Source of the DNA: Neobacillus mesonae
GTDB taxonomy: Bacteria > Bacillota > Bacilli > Paenibacillales > Paenibacillaceae
Assembly (NCBI GenBank): GCA_023715865.1
Contig: JAMBOW010000001.1
Location: 1,550,001-1,614,000, forward strand
Length of the DNA: 64,000 nt
Direction: 5' to 3'
Shown here: piece by piece, positions 1-8,023 of the stretch
How the letters are laid out: every line of letters starts with the position of its first letter
Position numbering within the stretch: the first letter of the stretch is position 1
Program-made: the position numbers and the translations under genes
Notes under the pieces: generated by a model
Seen by the model: only the letters and a program-made list of their open reading frames with translations
Database searches by the model: none
Told to the model about the DNA's origin: nothing

Positions 1-1
1 C

Positions 2-1288
2 AGCGTGATTGTAAATGGTGTACCGCTTGCAGGGGCAAATCCTGCCGCAGGTATTAATCTCGGGATTATATCTACAACAACAGCTGTTGTATTCTCAGTA
101 AATGTCGACTCCTTGCCGGCAAGTCAGCAGCTGTCTAATCAGGCTTCTTCCACCTTTTCGTTTACCTTACCTGACGGCAGGACGCTAAATGGGGACTTCA
201 ATTCTAACCTGCTGCAAATCCCAGTTTCCTCACCGAATGTTTCATTAGTTAAAAGTGTATCCGTCCCTACAGCTGTTGTAGGAGACACGATTACTTATAG
301 TGTGGTCATCACGAATAACGGAATTACAAATGTGAGTAATGCCATCTTGTCTGATATTATTCCTGCCCAAAGCAGCTTTGTGGCAGGCAGCGTAACCATT
401 AATGGAGCGGTCCAGCCTAGTGCTAATCCTTCCGGGGGGATTAATGTGGGGACGCTTGCACCAGGGGCTTCTGCAACGGTCACCTTTGCAGTCTCTATTA
501 ATGCACTGCCTCCGGCACCGTACAGCATTACGAACCAATCATCAATAAGCTTTACGACAGGAACTTTCACTGGAGCTTCCTACTCTAATACAGTATCCAC
601 GGCCATCTATCAGCCGATCTTCAGCTTAGTCAAAACAGCAAGCACCTCAAACGCGACCGTTGGAGATACAATAGTCTATTTCTTAACCTTAACGAACAAC
701 GGAAATCTGCCTGCTAATATCACTTTAACCGACGAGCTTCCAGCAGGAGCTGTCCTCGTTCCTAACAGTGTACTCATTAATGGAGTTCCTCAGCCGGGAG
801 CTAACCCCGATACAGGAATTCCAGTTGGTGTGGTACCGCCAGGATCCAATGTAGCTATCACCATTTCGCTTCAAGTTGTGGTGGACACTCTTCCAAACCC
901 TCAGCAGCTAGTCAATCAAGCTGTCGGCAACTATACGTATTCTCCTCCGGACGGACGCTTACTAACGGGGAGTGTGAATTCGAATGTCCTGATCATTCCG
1001 GTATCATCTCCCGATGTATCCGTCGTTAAAAGCACTCCGGCAATTGATGCCGTTGTTGGAGATATCCTTACGTACACTGTCGTTATTACAAATAACGGAA
1101 TTACAGAAGTCAACAATGTCGTAATTGTTGACCCCGTACCCGCAGGGACCGAATTTGTAGCGGGAAGTGTGACTGTAGATGGTGTATCCAGGCCTGCTGC
1201 CAACCCGAATACAGGCATCAATGCAGGTACGATAGAGGAAGGAACTTCCGTAACCGTCACATTCCAGGTGCAGGTTGTGATGATATGA
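2..1288 (+). CDS. DUF11-repeat surface protein, middle part (5' partial, frameshifted at its 3' end)
   Basis: This reading frame is open from the window edge, so the gene starts upstream. It consists of repeated beta-sandwich modules of the DUF11/TIGR01451 type, about 127-135 residues each. Each module opens with a GDTITYSVVITNNG-like motif (GD near residues 93, 220 and 354 of the frame) and carries a GSVxxNG...ANPxxGI stretch. Such proteins are long secreted or cell-surface stalks or adhesins; no enzymatic role is expected. The frame ends with TGA at 1286-1288 in the middle of a module, and the following frame continues the same module, so this is one gene interrupted by an indel. The secretion signal and any anchor are not visible here. 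The family assignment is firm; the biological role is inferred. Confidence 0.85.
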   Translation, partial: SVIVNGVPLAGANPAAGINLGIISTTTAVVFSVNVDSLPASQQLSNQASSTFSFTLPDGRTLNGDFNSNLLQIPVSSPNVSLVKSVSVPTAVVGDTITYSVVITNNGITNVSNAILSDIIPAQSSFVAGSVTINGAVQPSANPSGGINVGTLAPGASATVTFAVSINALPPAPYSITNQSSISFTTGTFTGASYSNTVSTAIYQPIFSLVKTASTSNATVGDTIVYFLTLTNNGNLPANITLTDELPAGAVLVPNSVLINGVPQPGANPDTGIPVGVVPPGSNVAITISLQVVVDTLPNPQQLVNQAVGNYTYSPPDGRLLTGSVNSNVLIIPVSSPDVSVVKSTPAIDAVVGDILTYTVVITNNGITEVNNVVIVDPVPAGTEFVAGSVTVDGVSRPAANPNTGINAGTIEEGTSVTVTFQVQVVMI

Positions 1289-2979
1289 GCTTTGGCCCAT
1301 CACATGATCGACTTCTCAAGAACCAATCATCTGTCACCTTTGTATCAGGTACAATAAACGGTGTAGCTTATTCAAATACGGTCAATATCCCCTTAACGGG
1401 TCCTGTTATATCTGTAAATAAATCAGCTTCATTACATGTGGCTGCCTTAGGCAGTGTAATAACATATACACTATTGGTGACGAACACAGGTAATGCTGAA
1501 GCTGATATTCTGCTTTACGAACTACTACCGGAAGGAACCGAATTTATTATAAACAGTGTGCTCCGGGATGGAATTCCGATCCCGGAGGCAGTACTGCCAG
1601 GCAGAATTGATATCGGCTCACTAGGTATCCTAGCATCAACTACTGTGAGCTTTCAGGTCATAGTCTCCAATATTCCTACAACAAACGAGCTTTTTAATGA
1701 AGCAAGGGTAGAATATACTTTTCAAGCTTTAGATGGCCGTACAATCAGTAGAAGCGTTACATCTAATCAAGTCCGTATCCCACTAGCAAATCTGCAGCTT
1801 ACTGTGTCACAGCGAGCAAATACTTTGCAAACCTTTGTTGGAGATGTCGTTACCTTTACTGTAACGATCCAAAATACGGGGACAGTCCCTGTTACGAATG
1901 CCCGCTTAGAGGCCGTGCTCTCAAAAAGTATGGAATTTATACCGGGAAGCGTAGTACTTGATGGAGTAATCTCACCTAGACTTGATCCGGTAAAAGGATT
2001 CATCCTTCCGGTCATCAGCTCGGGCGAGGTGCTGCAGCTCACTTACCAGGTCCGGATCCTCAGTATTACCGATCCTTTAACGAGTGAGGTACTCATCTCT
2101 TACAATTCCAACGGGCAGATGATTCGTACGGGTTCTAACGAAATTATTCTCTCACCGATTTCACCCATGATCACAATGAATGTTACAGTATCGCCGAACC
2201 AGGTCACTTATGGGGGGCTTGTGGAATATACCGTCACTATCCTAAATGAAGGGGATCTTCCGGTTGAAGGGCTTTACTTCATTACATTCCCCGAGGGTCT
2301 CTTTTTTTCAGATGGTTCCGTTCGAATTAACGGAGTGACCATTCATAACTCCAACCCTGTTATCGGCTTACGGCTGGGCACTCTCCTTCCGAACTCAAGA
2401 ACCGTTGTTACTTTCCTGGCCGACGTATCCTATACGCCCAATTCGCAAATTTCTCAATTAGTGCTCACAAACCAGTCTGCTCTTCAATACAAGTTTCGCC
2501 TGTCTGATGGAAGAACGGTTGCACTTATAGATGAAGCGCAGGTTCAGGTTTTATTTGTAGCCCCTGTTATTCATATTCAGCTCAAAGCAGCACCCCTAAA
2601 GGTGGAACCAGGAGATGAGATTACTTTCCAGGCTGCGATTCGAAATACAGGAAATCTTGCAGCATTTATCTTACTACGTGGTCTCATTCCCCCAGGTACC
2701 GAGCTTATTTCAGGACGAATTCGATTCCCGGATGGGTCCTTCAAGCTCTTTTCGCTTCGGGACTTCATTCAAGACCTCCTGGACGTCGGAGAATTAGCAC
2801 CAGGAGAAGTTCTGGAAATTGAATACATCGTAGGTGTAGAGCACGGAAGTCCATTTTATGACGATATAATAAAAGGTTATATCACCGCGTTGTTCTCCTA
2901 TCTGTATGATGATCAGGGATATACAATGGAAGTCGATTCAAATAAATATCTGATCGTCATTGAACAGCATGATGAATGA
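1285..2979 (+). CDS. DUF11-repeat surface protein, C-terminal part (continues the preceding frame after a frameshift)
   Basis: This frame resumes the DUF11 module cut at 1288 (NQSSVTF...GVAYSNTV matches the end of earlier modules) and then holds four more divergent modules. Their openings include GSVITYTLLVTNTG, GDVVTFTVTIQNTG, GGLVEYTVTILNEG and GDEITFQAAIRNTG. The protein ends in a polar tail (IEQHDE) without LPXTG, SLH domain or transmembrane anchor, so attachment must lie upstream or be absent. The ATG at 1285 overlaps the previous stop (ATGA) but has no convincing Shine-Dalgarno sequence. It is therefore more likely an internal Met of a frameshifted gene than a true start. A terminator follows directly. 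Modules become less similar towards the C terminus. Confidence 0.8.
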   Translation: MSFGPSHDRLLKNQSSVTFVSGTINGVAYSNTVNIPLTGPVISVNKSASLHVAALGSVITYTLLVTNTGNAEADILLYELLPEGTEFIINSVLRDGIPIPEAVLPGRIDIGSLGILASTTVSFQVIVSNIPTTNELFNEARVEYTFQALDGRTISRSVTSNQVRIPLANLQLTVSQRANTLQTFVGDVVTFTVTIQNTGTVPVTNARLEAVLSKSMEFIPGSVVLDGVISPRLDPVKGFILPVISSGEVLQLTYQVRILSITDPLTSEVLISYNSNGQMIRTGSNEIILSPISPMITMNVTVSPNQVTYGGLVEYTVTILNEGDLPVEGLYFITFPEGLFFSDGSVRINGVTIHNSNPVIGLRLGTLLPNSRTVVTFLADVSYTPNSQISQLVLTNQSALQYKFRLSDGRTVALIDEAQVQVLFVAPVIHIQLKAAPLKVEPGDEITFQAAIRNTGNLAAFILLRGLIPPGTELISGRIRFPDGSFKLFSLRDFIQDLLDVGELAPGEVLEIEYIVGVEHGSPFYDDIIKGYITALFSYLYDDQGYTMEVDSNKYLIVIEQHDE

Positions 2980-2997
2980 CAGAACTCTCCATAAAAG

Positions 2998-3038
2998 AAA
3001 AGCCCTTCCTTAAAATCAATGAAGGAAAGGGCTTTTTA
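2998..3038 (+). terminator. Rho-independent terminator of the DUF11 gene
   Basis: The arms AAAGCCCTTCCTT and AAGGAAAGGGCTTT pair with one bulged A and run into a T tract, 19 bases after the stop codon. Confidence 0.85.
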
Positions 3039-3250
3039 GTCTATTCGACAAATTATAATTACAAGTTTGTTAAACATTTTTGAGAAGAAGTTCTTACTTA
3101 CTAGTTCACTTATCATAGAGTTACCGAGATTATAGACCAATTCATTTGCATATTGATGAAATATTATTTTAAAATAAAGAAAATAGAGTTGATAAATATA
3201 CCAGTGAATGATAAAATTCTGAAGTAGATAAAGTAACAAATTCGTAATCA
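3039..3250. other. AT-rich spacer without a gene
   Basis: This is roughly 210 bases of AT-rich DNA between the DUF11 terminator and the promoter of the riboswitch transcript. Short frames on either strand lack ribosome sites and have no recognisable content. I see nothing functional in it. Confidence 0.6.
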
Positions 3251-3279
3251 TTGATGTCATTTTTGTCGTTAAATATGAT
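3251..3279 (+). promoter_or_regulatory. SigA-type promoter of the riboswitch/NlpC-P60 transcript
   Basis: The -35 box is TTGATG (3251-3256), the spacer is 17 bases, and the -10 box is TATGAT (3274-3279). The predicted start lies near 3286, about ten bases before the first base pair of the riboswitch aptamer, which supports the call. Confidence 0.65.
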
Positions 3280-3295
3280 AGGTGCATAATAATTA

Positions 3296-3408
3296 CTGCC
3301 GAATTCTAGCACCAAGAAGCGGGGGACCCAACCATTTATGGGTGAATTGATCAATGTAAATGATCATAGGGAACCTTCAACCGAATCCTTAGCTAACCTC
3401 GCAGGCAT
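3296..3408 (+). ncRNA. c-di-AMP riboswitch (ydaO/yuaA family)
   Basis: The conserved blocks of the ydaO/yuaA aptamer are present in order: GCCGAAT near 3298, GCGGGGGACCCAACC near 3319, GGGTGAAT near 3340, AGGGAACCTTCAACCGAATCC near 3368 and AGCTAACCTCGCAGGCA near 3391. The closing P1 stem pairs TGCC (3297-3300) with GGCA (3404-3407). The family is known to bind c-di-AMP and often controls wall hydrolases and potassium or osmolyte uptake, which fits the secreted NlpC/P60 protein downstream. There is no room for an intrinsic terminator between P1 and the SD (GGAAGGGG, 3410-3417). Control could therefore act on translation initiation, or a terminator could form within the aptamer region; this is inference. 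Confidence 0.92.
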
Positions 3409-3428
3409 TGGAAGGGGTATTATTCATT

Positions 3429-3890
3429 TTGAAAAAGAAACTAACAGCAGCAGCACTAGGAATCGCTCTATTATTCTCCGCAGGAGTTACTCAAGCATCT
3501 GCATCTGTTGTATCCACTACAGTCAATAATACATTAGGCACACCTTACAAATACGGCGGTATGACTCTCGCAGGCTTCGATTGCTCTGGATTTACCCGCT
3601 TTGTTTATAAGAAGCTTGGCGTCGATCTACCACACAATTCGAAGCAGCAGTATCACAAAGGACAAGCTATCAGTAAATCTAAGCTCGTTAAAGGAGACCT
3701 GGTCTTCTTTGATACAAGCGGATCAGGTATTTCTCACGTTGGTATCTATCTTGGTAACAATGAGTTTGTTTCTGCTACGTCATCCAAGGGAATTGCCATT
3801 ACCCCAATCAATAAGGGCTACTGGAACTCCAAATATTATGGTGCCAAAAGAATGTTAAGTCCTGCCACTGCTAAAAAAGCAGGCTTATAA
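3429..3890 (+). CDS. Secreted NlpC/P60 family peptidoglycan endopeptidase
   Basis: This is a small secreted C40 peptidase that would cut peptide bonds in peptidoglycan stems. The chosen start is the TTG at 3429, giving a signal peptide (KKKLTAAALGIALLFSAGVTQASA). It sits 11 bases after the SD GGAAGGGG, whereas the more upstream TTG at 3408 would place the SD inside the gene. The mature protein is little more than the catalytic domain: YKYGG, then the nucleophile in FDCSGFT, the His in SHVGIYLG and a third polar residue downstream. No SH3b or LysM wall-binding domain is present, and the length (153 aa) suits a single-domain enzyme. The riboswitch just upstream implies c-di-AMP control, a known pattern for wall hydrolases in Bacillales. 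The exact bond cleaved cannot be read from the sequence. Confidence 0.88.
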   Translation: MKKKLTAAALGIALLFSAGVTQASASVVSTTVNNTLGTPYKYGGMTLAGFDCSGFTRFVYKKLGVDLPHNSKQQYHKGQAISKSKLVKGDLVFFDTSGSGISHVGIYLGNNEFVSATSSKGIAITPINKGYWNSKYYGAKRMLSPATAKKAGL

Positions 3891-3920
3891 TAACTTTAAA
3901 CAAACAAATTCCATATTAAA

Positions 3921-3958
3921 CAATAAACGGTCAAGGATTATCCTTGACCGTTTATTAT
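3921..3958. terminator. Bidirectional terminator between the NlpC/P60 gene and glgD
   Basis: The perfect arms AAACGGTCAAGGA and TCCTTGACCGTTT are flanked by A-rich and T-rich tracts. They separate two convergent genes and can serve both strands. Confidence 0.85.
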
Positions 3959-3972
3959 TTTCACTTATTAGC

Positions 3973-5073
3973 CTATATGTGACTGCTCTTGGCAATAACA
4001 TACGGCTTCTTGGCGTCACCGATCAGTCTGCGATCCATTGATAAATGCACATCTTTATCCAGTATCACGTTCTCAAGCACGGCATTCTCTTCTATTACAC
4101 ATTTTTGCATAATGATAGAGTTGCGTATCTGTGCCCCGCTATGTATTTTGACCCCTCTGAAAATGATGCTGTTCTCAACATTCCCCCCAATAATGCATCC
4201 ATTGGCAATCATGGAATTGCTGACATTTGCATGCTCCAGATAACGAGTCGGGGGCTCGTATTTAATCTTGGTGTGTACCTCGTGCACCTTAAACAGCTTA
4301 TTGTAGTTCTCCTGATTAAGGAGATTCATACTGTTGCGGTAATAGCTCTCCAAGGAATTAATAACAGCATGGTATCCCTCATAACCATAGGCCGCAATCT
4401 TAAGATTCTTCAAATTGTTTTGAATACCATCACGAAAGAAATGAGTATGACCATGGGCGATACAGTGATCCATTAAATTCAAGAACAGCTGTTTCTCCAT
4501 GATAAAAGCACCCAAATATATGTTATGATGTCCGCCTTCCTCATGAATACCTGTGACCCATCCAGTATCTACTTCTACTCGAGTACAAGAGGTATGCTCA
4601 GGAAGAATTTCATCCACTTTTTTATATAGCAGGGTAATATCGGCCTGTCTATTCATGTGATGCTTATACATATCAAGATAGTCCACAGTATAGAGATGCT
4701 GGCTTCCGGTATGAACAATATGAGTGCCTGTGCCTCGTAGGAAAAAATCCCGGTTATTGTGAAAATGCTGAAGATCCCCTTTGGATCTGTCTGTTGGATC
4801 ATTCCAATCCGGCGGTAAAATAAACAGTCCACCATGCTTGCGATCCAAATCCCACGCCGCTCCCTCACCCAAATGATCCATTAGAGAACGATACTTCCGG
4901 CGGACAAACAAAGCAATATTGTAAACTCCAGAATGCATCATATTCGATAACATAAAATCGATGAGACGATAACGACCTGCAAACGGAACGGCTGCACCGC
5001 AGCGAAAATAAGTTAACTCATTCATCAAATCCAATTCATGATCCAGATTCACTACACCCATGAGCTGTTGCAT
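3973..5073 (-). CDS. glgD: Glucose-1-phosphate adenylyltransferase subunit GlgD
   Basis: This is the non-catalytic partner of GlgC in ADP-glucose synthesis for glycogen. The 366-residue protein has the nucleotidyltransferase fold (AGRYRLIDFMLSNMMHSG near residues 32-49) followed by a left-handed beta-helix of hexapeptide repeats in the last 100 residues. The glycine-rich pyrophosphorylase loop that GlgC carries is degenerate here (DLMNELTYFRCGAAVPF), which is the family hallmark of GlgD and points to a regulatory role. It follows glgC by 30 bases and is the last gene before a terminator. The rest of a glycogen operon (glgA, glgB, glgP) is not in this window. The ribosome site is AGAGGACGGTGA. 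Confidence 0.93.
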   Translation of the reverse strand: MQQLMGVVNLDHELDLMNELTYFRCGAAVPFAGRYRLIDFMLSNMMHSGVYNIALFVRRKYRSLMDHLGEGAAWDLDRKHGGLFILPPDWNDPTDRSKGDLQHFHNNRDFFLRGTGTHIVHTGSQHLYTVDYLDMYKHHMNRQADITLLYKKVDEILPEHTSCTRVEVDTGWVTGIHEEGGHHNIYLGAFIMEKQLFLNLMDHCIAHGHTHFFRDGIQNNLKNLKIAAYGYEGYHAVINSLESYYRNSMNLLNQENYNKLFKVHEVHTKIKYEPPTRYLEHANVSNSMIANGCIIGGNVENSIIFRGVKIHSGAQIRNSIIMQKCVIEENAVLENVILDKDVHLSMDRRLIGDAKKPYVIAKSSHI

Positions 5074-5103
5074 TATAGGTCACCGTCCTCTAGTTCCATA
5101 TTA

Positions 5104-6252
5104 TTATTTGAGAATATGCTGTTTGTAGGATTCGTCGACAAGCAAAATATCGTCGGAAGGATCTCCCTCTCCGCCTAATGTTGTTCCATCTTCAATAATC
5201 ATGTTCTCGCTTACAATCGCTTTATGAATTTTTACGTTTTTTCCTATTTTCACTTTAGGCATGATCACCGAATCTGTAATTTCGCTTCCCTCTCCAACCT
5301 CAACGCCATAGAATAATATAGATCTGTTGACTTCCCCGTGTACAATACAGCCTTCGTTGACTATACTGCTTCGAACACGGGCTTTCTCATCAATATAACA
5401 TACAGGTTCATTCGGATTTCGCGAGAAAATTCGCCAATTCGGATCATTTAAATTAAGTGGAGGATCGTCTACCAGCAGGTCCATATTCGCCTCCCATAGA
5501 CTTTGCACAGTGCCGACGTCTTTCCAGTAACCGTCAAAAGGATATGCAAAAAGCTTCTTTTCATTGCGGAGCAAAAGAGGAATGATATCTTTGCCAAAAT
5601 CATAGGTGGAGTTCGGATCTTGTTCGCTTTCCAGCAAATGTTGACGGAGCACAGACCATTTAAACAAATATACTCCCATGGATGCCAGCGTGCTGCGAGG
5701 TATAGCCGGTTTCTCTTCAAATTCAACGATTTCATAATTATTCACCGTATTTAGTATGCCAAAACGGCTGGCTTCGGCTAGAGGAACGTCAATGACAGAA
5801 ATGGTGCAATCCGAGTCCCTCTCTTTGTGGTACTGCAGCATGGCATCATAATTCATCTTGTAAATATGATCACCAGACAAAATAAGTACATGCTCCGGAT
5901 CAAACTGATCCACAAAGTTGATATTACGATAGATGGCATCTGCCGTTCCCCGATACCAGCTGTTGCTCCCTTCCCTCTCATGGGGCGGCAATACAAAGAC
6001 ACCTCCGTTACGACGGTTGAGATCCCAGTCGCTTCCGATGCCGACATAAGAATGCAATACCAAAGGCTCGTACTGTGTAAGCACACCGACGGTATCAATT
6101 CCAGAATTGGCGCAGTTGCTCAGCGGGAAATCAATAATACGATAGGTTCCTCCAAAATAAACAGCAGGCTTGGCTAAAGATTTAGTCAAACCTTTCAAAC
6201 GTTTACCTTGTCCACCGGCCAGCAACATGGCCACCACTTCTTTTTTGTTCAT
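5104..6252 (-). CDS. glgC: Glucose-1-phosphate adenylyltransferase GlgC
   Basis: GlgC makes ADP-glucose from glucose-1-phosphate and ATP, the committed step of bacterial glycogen synthesis. The 382-residue protein shows the pyrophosphorylase loop LAGGQGKRL (11-19) with the conserved lysine in [11 protein letters not shown]. It also has [10 protein letters not shown], the DHIYKMNY metal/nucleotide motif, FEEKP for sugar binding, and a C-terminal beta-helix. GAGGAGG lies eight bases before the ATG. It forms a two-gene operon with glgD. The C terminus is intact and no key residue is missing. The assignment is firm; allosteric effectors cannot be predicted from the sequence. Confidence 0.95.
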   Translation of the reverse strand: MNKKEVVAMLLAGGQGKRLKGLTKSLAKPAVYFGGTYRIIDFPLSNCANSGIDTVGVLTQYEPLVLHSYVGIGSDWDLNRRNGGVFVLPPHEREGSNSWYRGTADAIYRNINFVDQFDPEHVLILSGDHIYKMNYDAMLQYHKERDSDCTISVIDVPLAEASRFGILNTVNNYEIVEFEEKPAIPRSTLASMGVYLFKWSVLRQHLLESEQDPNSTYDFGKDIIPLLLRNEKKLFAYPFDGYWKDVGTVQSLWEANMDLLVDDPPLNLNDPNWRIFSRNPNEPVCYIDEKARVRSSIVNEGCIVHGEVNRSILFYGVEVGEGSEITDSVIMPKVKIGKNVKIHKAIVSENMIIEDGTTLGGEGDPSDDILLVDESYKQHILK

Positions 6253-6585
6253 GGAAGAGCCTCCTCAAGGATGGTTGTGAGTACTTGCAGCTGCTTCGAT
6301 TGAAGTGAGTCTGGTATGAAGTTATAAGTATGTCTGCATGCAGGAAAGTATTAAGATAAAACAAAAAGAATTAGAATTAGCCCATGTGGAATCTAGATGG
6401 TGAAAAGGGGTTAAGATAGTAATGAGAGGATCAAAGCTGATAAATAGCACATTTCTATTTATTATTATAATCAATAGGAATACCACTTGACAAACATAGC
6501 TTTATGACAAATTACCCCTTAGACAGCTCGGGTTCTGTCGACTTAAGTAGGATTTATTGTTTTTATAAAAAAAAAAGCTATTTGC
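6253..6585. other. Intergenic region between divergent glgC and the KhtT-N-like gene
   Basis: About 330 bases of AT-rich DNA must contain the glgC promoter on the minus strand, but I could not identify a convincing -35/-10 pair for it. On the plus strand a perfect TTGACA (6487-6492) is present, but the -10 position 17 bases on (AATTAC) is poor. No gene or structured RNA was recognised. Confidence 0.5.
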
Positions 6586-6614
6586 TTGCATTACATGTAA
6601 GGAGATAGTACAAT
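6586..6614 (+). promoter_or_regulatory. SigA-type promoter of the KhtT-N-like gene
   Basis: TTGCAT (6586-6591), a 17-base spacer and TACAAT (6609-6614) lie 60 bases before the start codon of the next gene. Confidence 0.6.
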
Positions 6615-6673
6615 ACGGCTTTGAGTGTGTGAAACTATAATAAGAACTAAAGTTTAGAAAGGGGATTATTCCC

Positions 6674-6892
6674 ATGGAACTTCTCAAATCTGAATTGCCC
6701 GGTGTGGGGATGAAATATCAGTTGGAGACGAAAGCAGGTTCTAATTTCATCATCGTTCATCATGAAGATGGACGCCGAGAAATTTACTGTTCCGATCCTG
6801 AGGATAATGAACACCTCATCTTTGTCGCTGAGCTTGAGGATGAGGAGTGCATGTTGCTCTCAAGTATTATTGGCGGATGGAACGAAAGATAA
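6674..6892 (+). CDS. Orphan protein resembling the N-terminal domain of KhtT (K+/H+ antiporter regulator)
   Basis: This 72-residue protein (LPGVGMKYQL...GSNFIIVHHEDGRREIY...FVAELEDEECMLLSSIIGG) matches the N-terminal domain pattern of KhtT/CpaA regulatory subunits. KhtT itself is about 165 residues, with a C-terminal RCK_C (TrkA-C) nucleotide-binding domain, and is encoded with the KhtU antiporter. Here the frame stops right after the N domain, a terminator follows, and no antiporter or RCK_C frame is nearby. It therefore stands alone with its own promoter and a good ribosome site (AAAGGGG). It could be a free regulatory partner for an antiporter elsewhere or a remnant under selection. The clean frame and dedicated promoter favour a functional gene. 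The role is inferred. Confidence 0.7.
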   Translation: MELLKSELPGVGMKYQLETKAGSNFIIVHHEDGRREIYCSDPEDNEHLIFVAELEDEECMLLSSIIGGWNER

Positions 6893-6907
6893 TAACGGAC
6901 AAAAATC

Positions 6908-6956
6908 GGACAGTCATGTACAGGAACACTTTTTTGTACCGGGACTGTCTTTTTTG
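6908..6956 (+). terminator. Rho-independent terminator
   Basis: GACAGTC pairs with GACTGTC, with an inner TGTAC/GTACA pairing, followed by TTTTTT. It ends the KhtT-N-like transcript. Confidence 0.75.
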
Positions 6957-7039
6957 TATTCTCAAATGAAGGCAAAAAAGCCTGGCCAACAAAGCATGTT
7001 GACCAAGCTTATCTTGCTATCGATCTTCCGGCTAAAAAC

Positions 7040-7774
7040 CTACAAGAATAAGGTTGCATTAAGATAACGTCTTGAAAGGCAATATAGATAGGTTGTCTGG
7101 ATCGATAAAGTACCAATAAACAATATATTGCGTATCATCAGCCTCTGCTTCTCTGATAGATGAGTAAATTGTCCCGCCATTGCCTCCGCAGCTGAACGAA
7201 TCTCTACCTCCGCAATTTTATCCGTATGAATCGTCTGCTCATGCTGACCCGTAAGCTGTTCAAAGAGATCAGCATAAGCGCTGTACAATTTCAACGGACT
7301 AATCAAATCATCATCTTCTCTTTCCGGATGATTGAATACTCCTTCGAACAAATGCCGTATGGAATCAAAATCAAGAACGGATTTAAGATCATCAATAATG
7401 AACAAAAGAGAGGCCTGGTGTATAGAATATTTCTTCCCCACCTTAGGTGAAGAAAGATATTCTTTGAAATCTCTTTTCACCCAATTTTGCATGGATGTTA
7501 AAGAGACATTCGAATATTCTATCATTTGACCAAGCGATGCAATTTCCTGCAGCGAAAATCCTGCAGCCCGATTTCCCTTAATGAGCTTCTCCATAATAGG
7601 CGGTAAAGATGTAGATAAAAATGCAGGCAAAGTATTTCCGTTCATCACATCGTCTTCGTGATGCTTGTTCCAGGCTTTTTGAAGCATAATGAGGGGTGTT
7701 TCCTTATGTTGTCCCTCGATGGACAGCAGCAATTGTGCCATTTCACTGCGAGTAAGCGAGAATAACTCTGTCAT
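7040..7774 (-). CDS. DUF1836 family protein (YkrK-like)
   Basis: This 244-residue soluble protein has the DUF1836 layout. Its central region reads as a MerR-like winged-helix segment (SLTSMQNWVKRDFKEYLSSPKVGKKYSIHQASLLFIIDDLKSVLDF), followed by an all-helical C-terminal region with RIRNIL-like helices. The family is thought to bind DNA, but its targets are largely unknown. The gene stands alone: the upstream neighbour is divergent and the downstream one is convergent. The ATG at 7774 has GGAGGT-like bases in front (AAGGAGGTCCG). No enzymatic motif is present. Confidence 0.75.
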   Translation of the reverse strand: MTELFSLTRSEMAQLLLSIEGQHKETPLIMLQKAWNKHHEDDVMNGNTLPAFLSTSLPPIMEKLIKGNRAAGFSLQEIASLGQMIEYSNVSLTSMQNWVKRDFKEYLSSPKVGKKYSIHQASLLFIIDDLKSVLDFDSIRHLFEGVFNHPEREDDDLISPLKLYSAYADLFEQLTGQHEQTIHTDKIAEVEIRSAAEAMAGQFTHLSEKQRLMIRNILFIGTLSIQTTYLYCLSRRYLNATLFL

Positions 7775-7945
7775 CTAACGGACCTCCTTGCATGTGTAGT
7801 TATATTCATATCAAAAATCATATGGACCTATATTACGCTTCTCGTATGACCTTGTAAAGAGCGGCTTGGTTAAGAGAATTTGGTGTCTAACTTCCTATTG
7901 GGCTTAAATTAACCTTATACGGTCAATTATTAACCATACGGACGA

Positions 7946-7975
7946 TTGATAATCATATGATAAGTTCTGTATATT
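7946..7975 (+). promoter_or_regulatory. Candidate promoter of the CNNM/CBS gene
   Basis: TTGATA (7946-7951), an 18-base spacer and TATATT (7970-7975) lie 48 bases ahead of the start codon. This is a reasonable SigA match in an AT-rich stretch, so chance similarity is possible. Confidence 0.4.
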
Positions 7976-8023
7976 AGTTCATATGAACTTAAAATTTCAA
8001 ATAAAGGATTGTGAAGAACTCGA

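Noticed and set aside
4045..4476. A 143-codon plus-strand frame opposite glgD
   Set aside because: It lies on the antisense strand of a clear GlgD gene, has no ribosome site and no recognisable domain.
6487..6492. Perfect TTGACA -35 box upstream of the KhtT-N-like gene
   Set aside because: The base group 17 positions later is a poor -10, and a better promoter lies nearer the gene.
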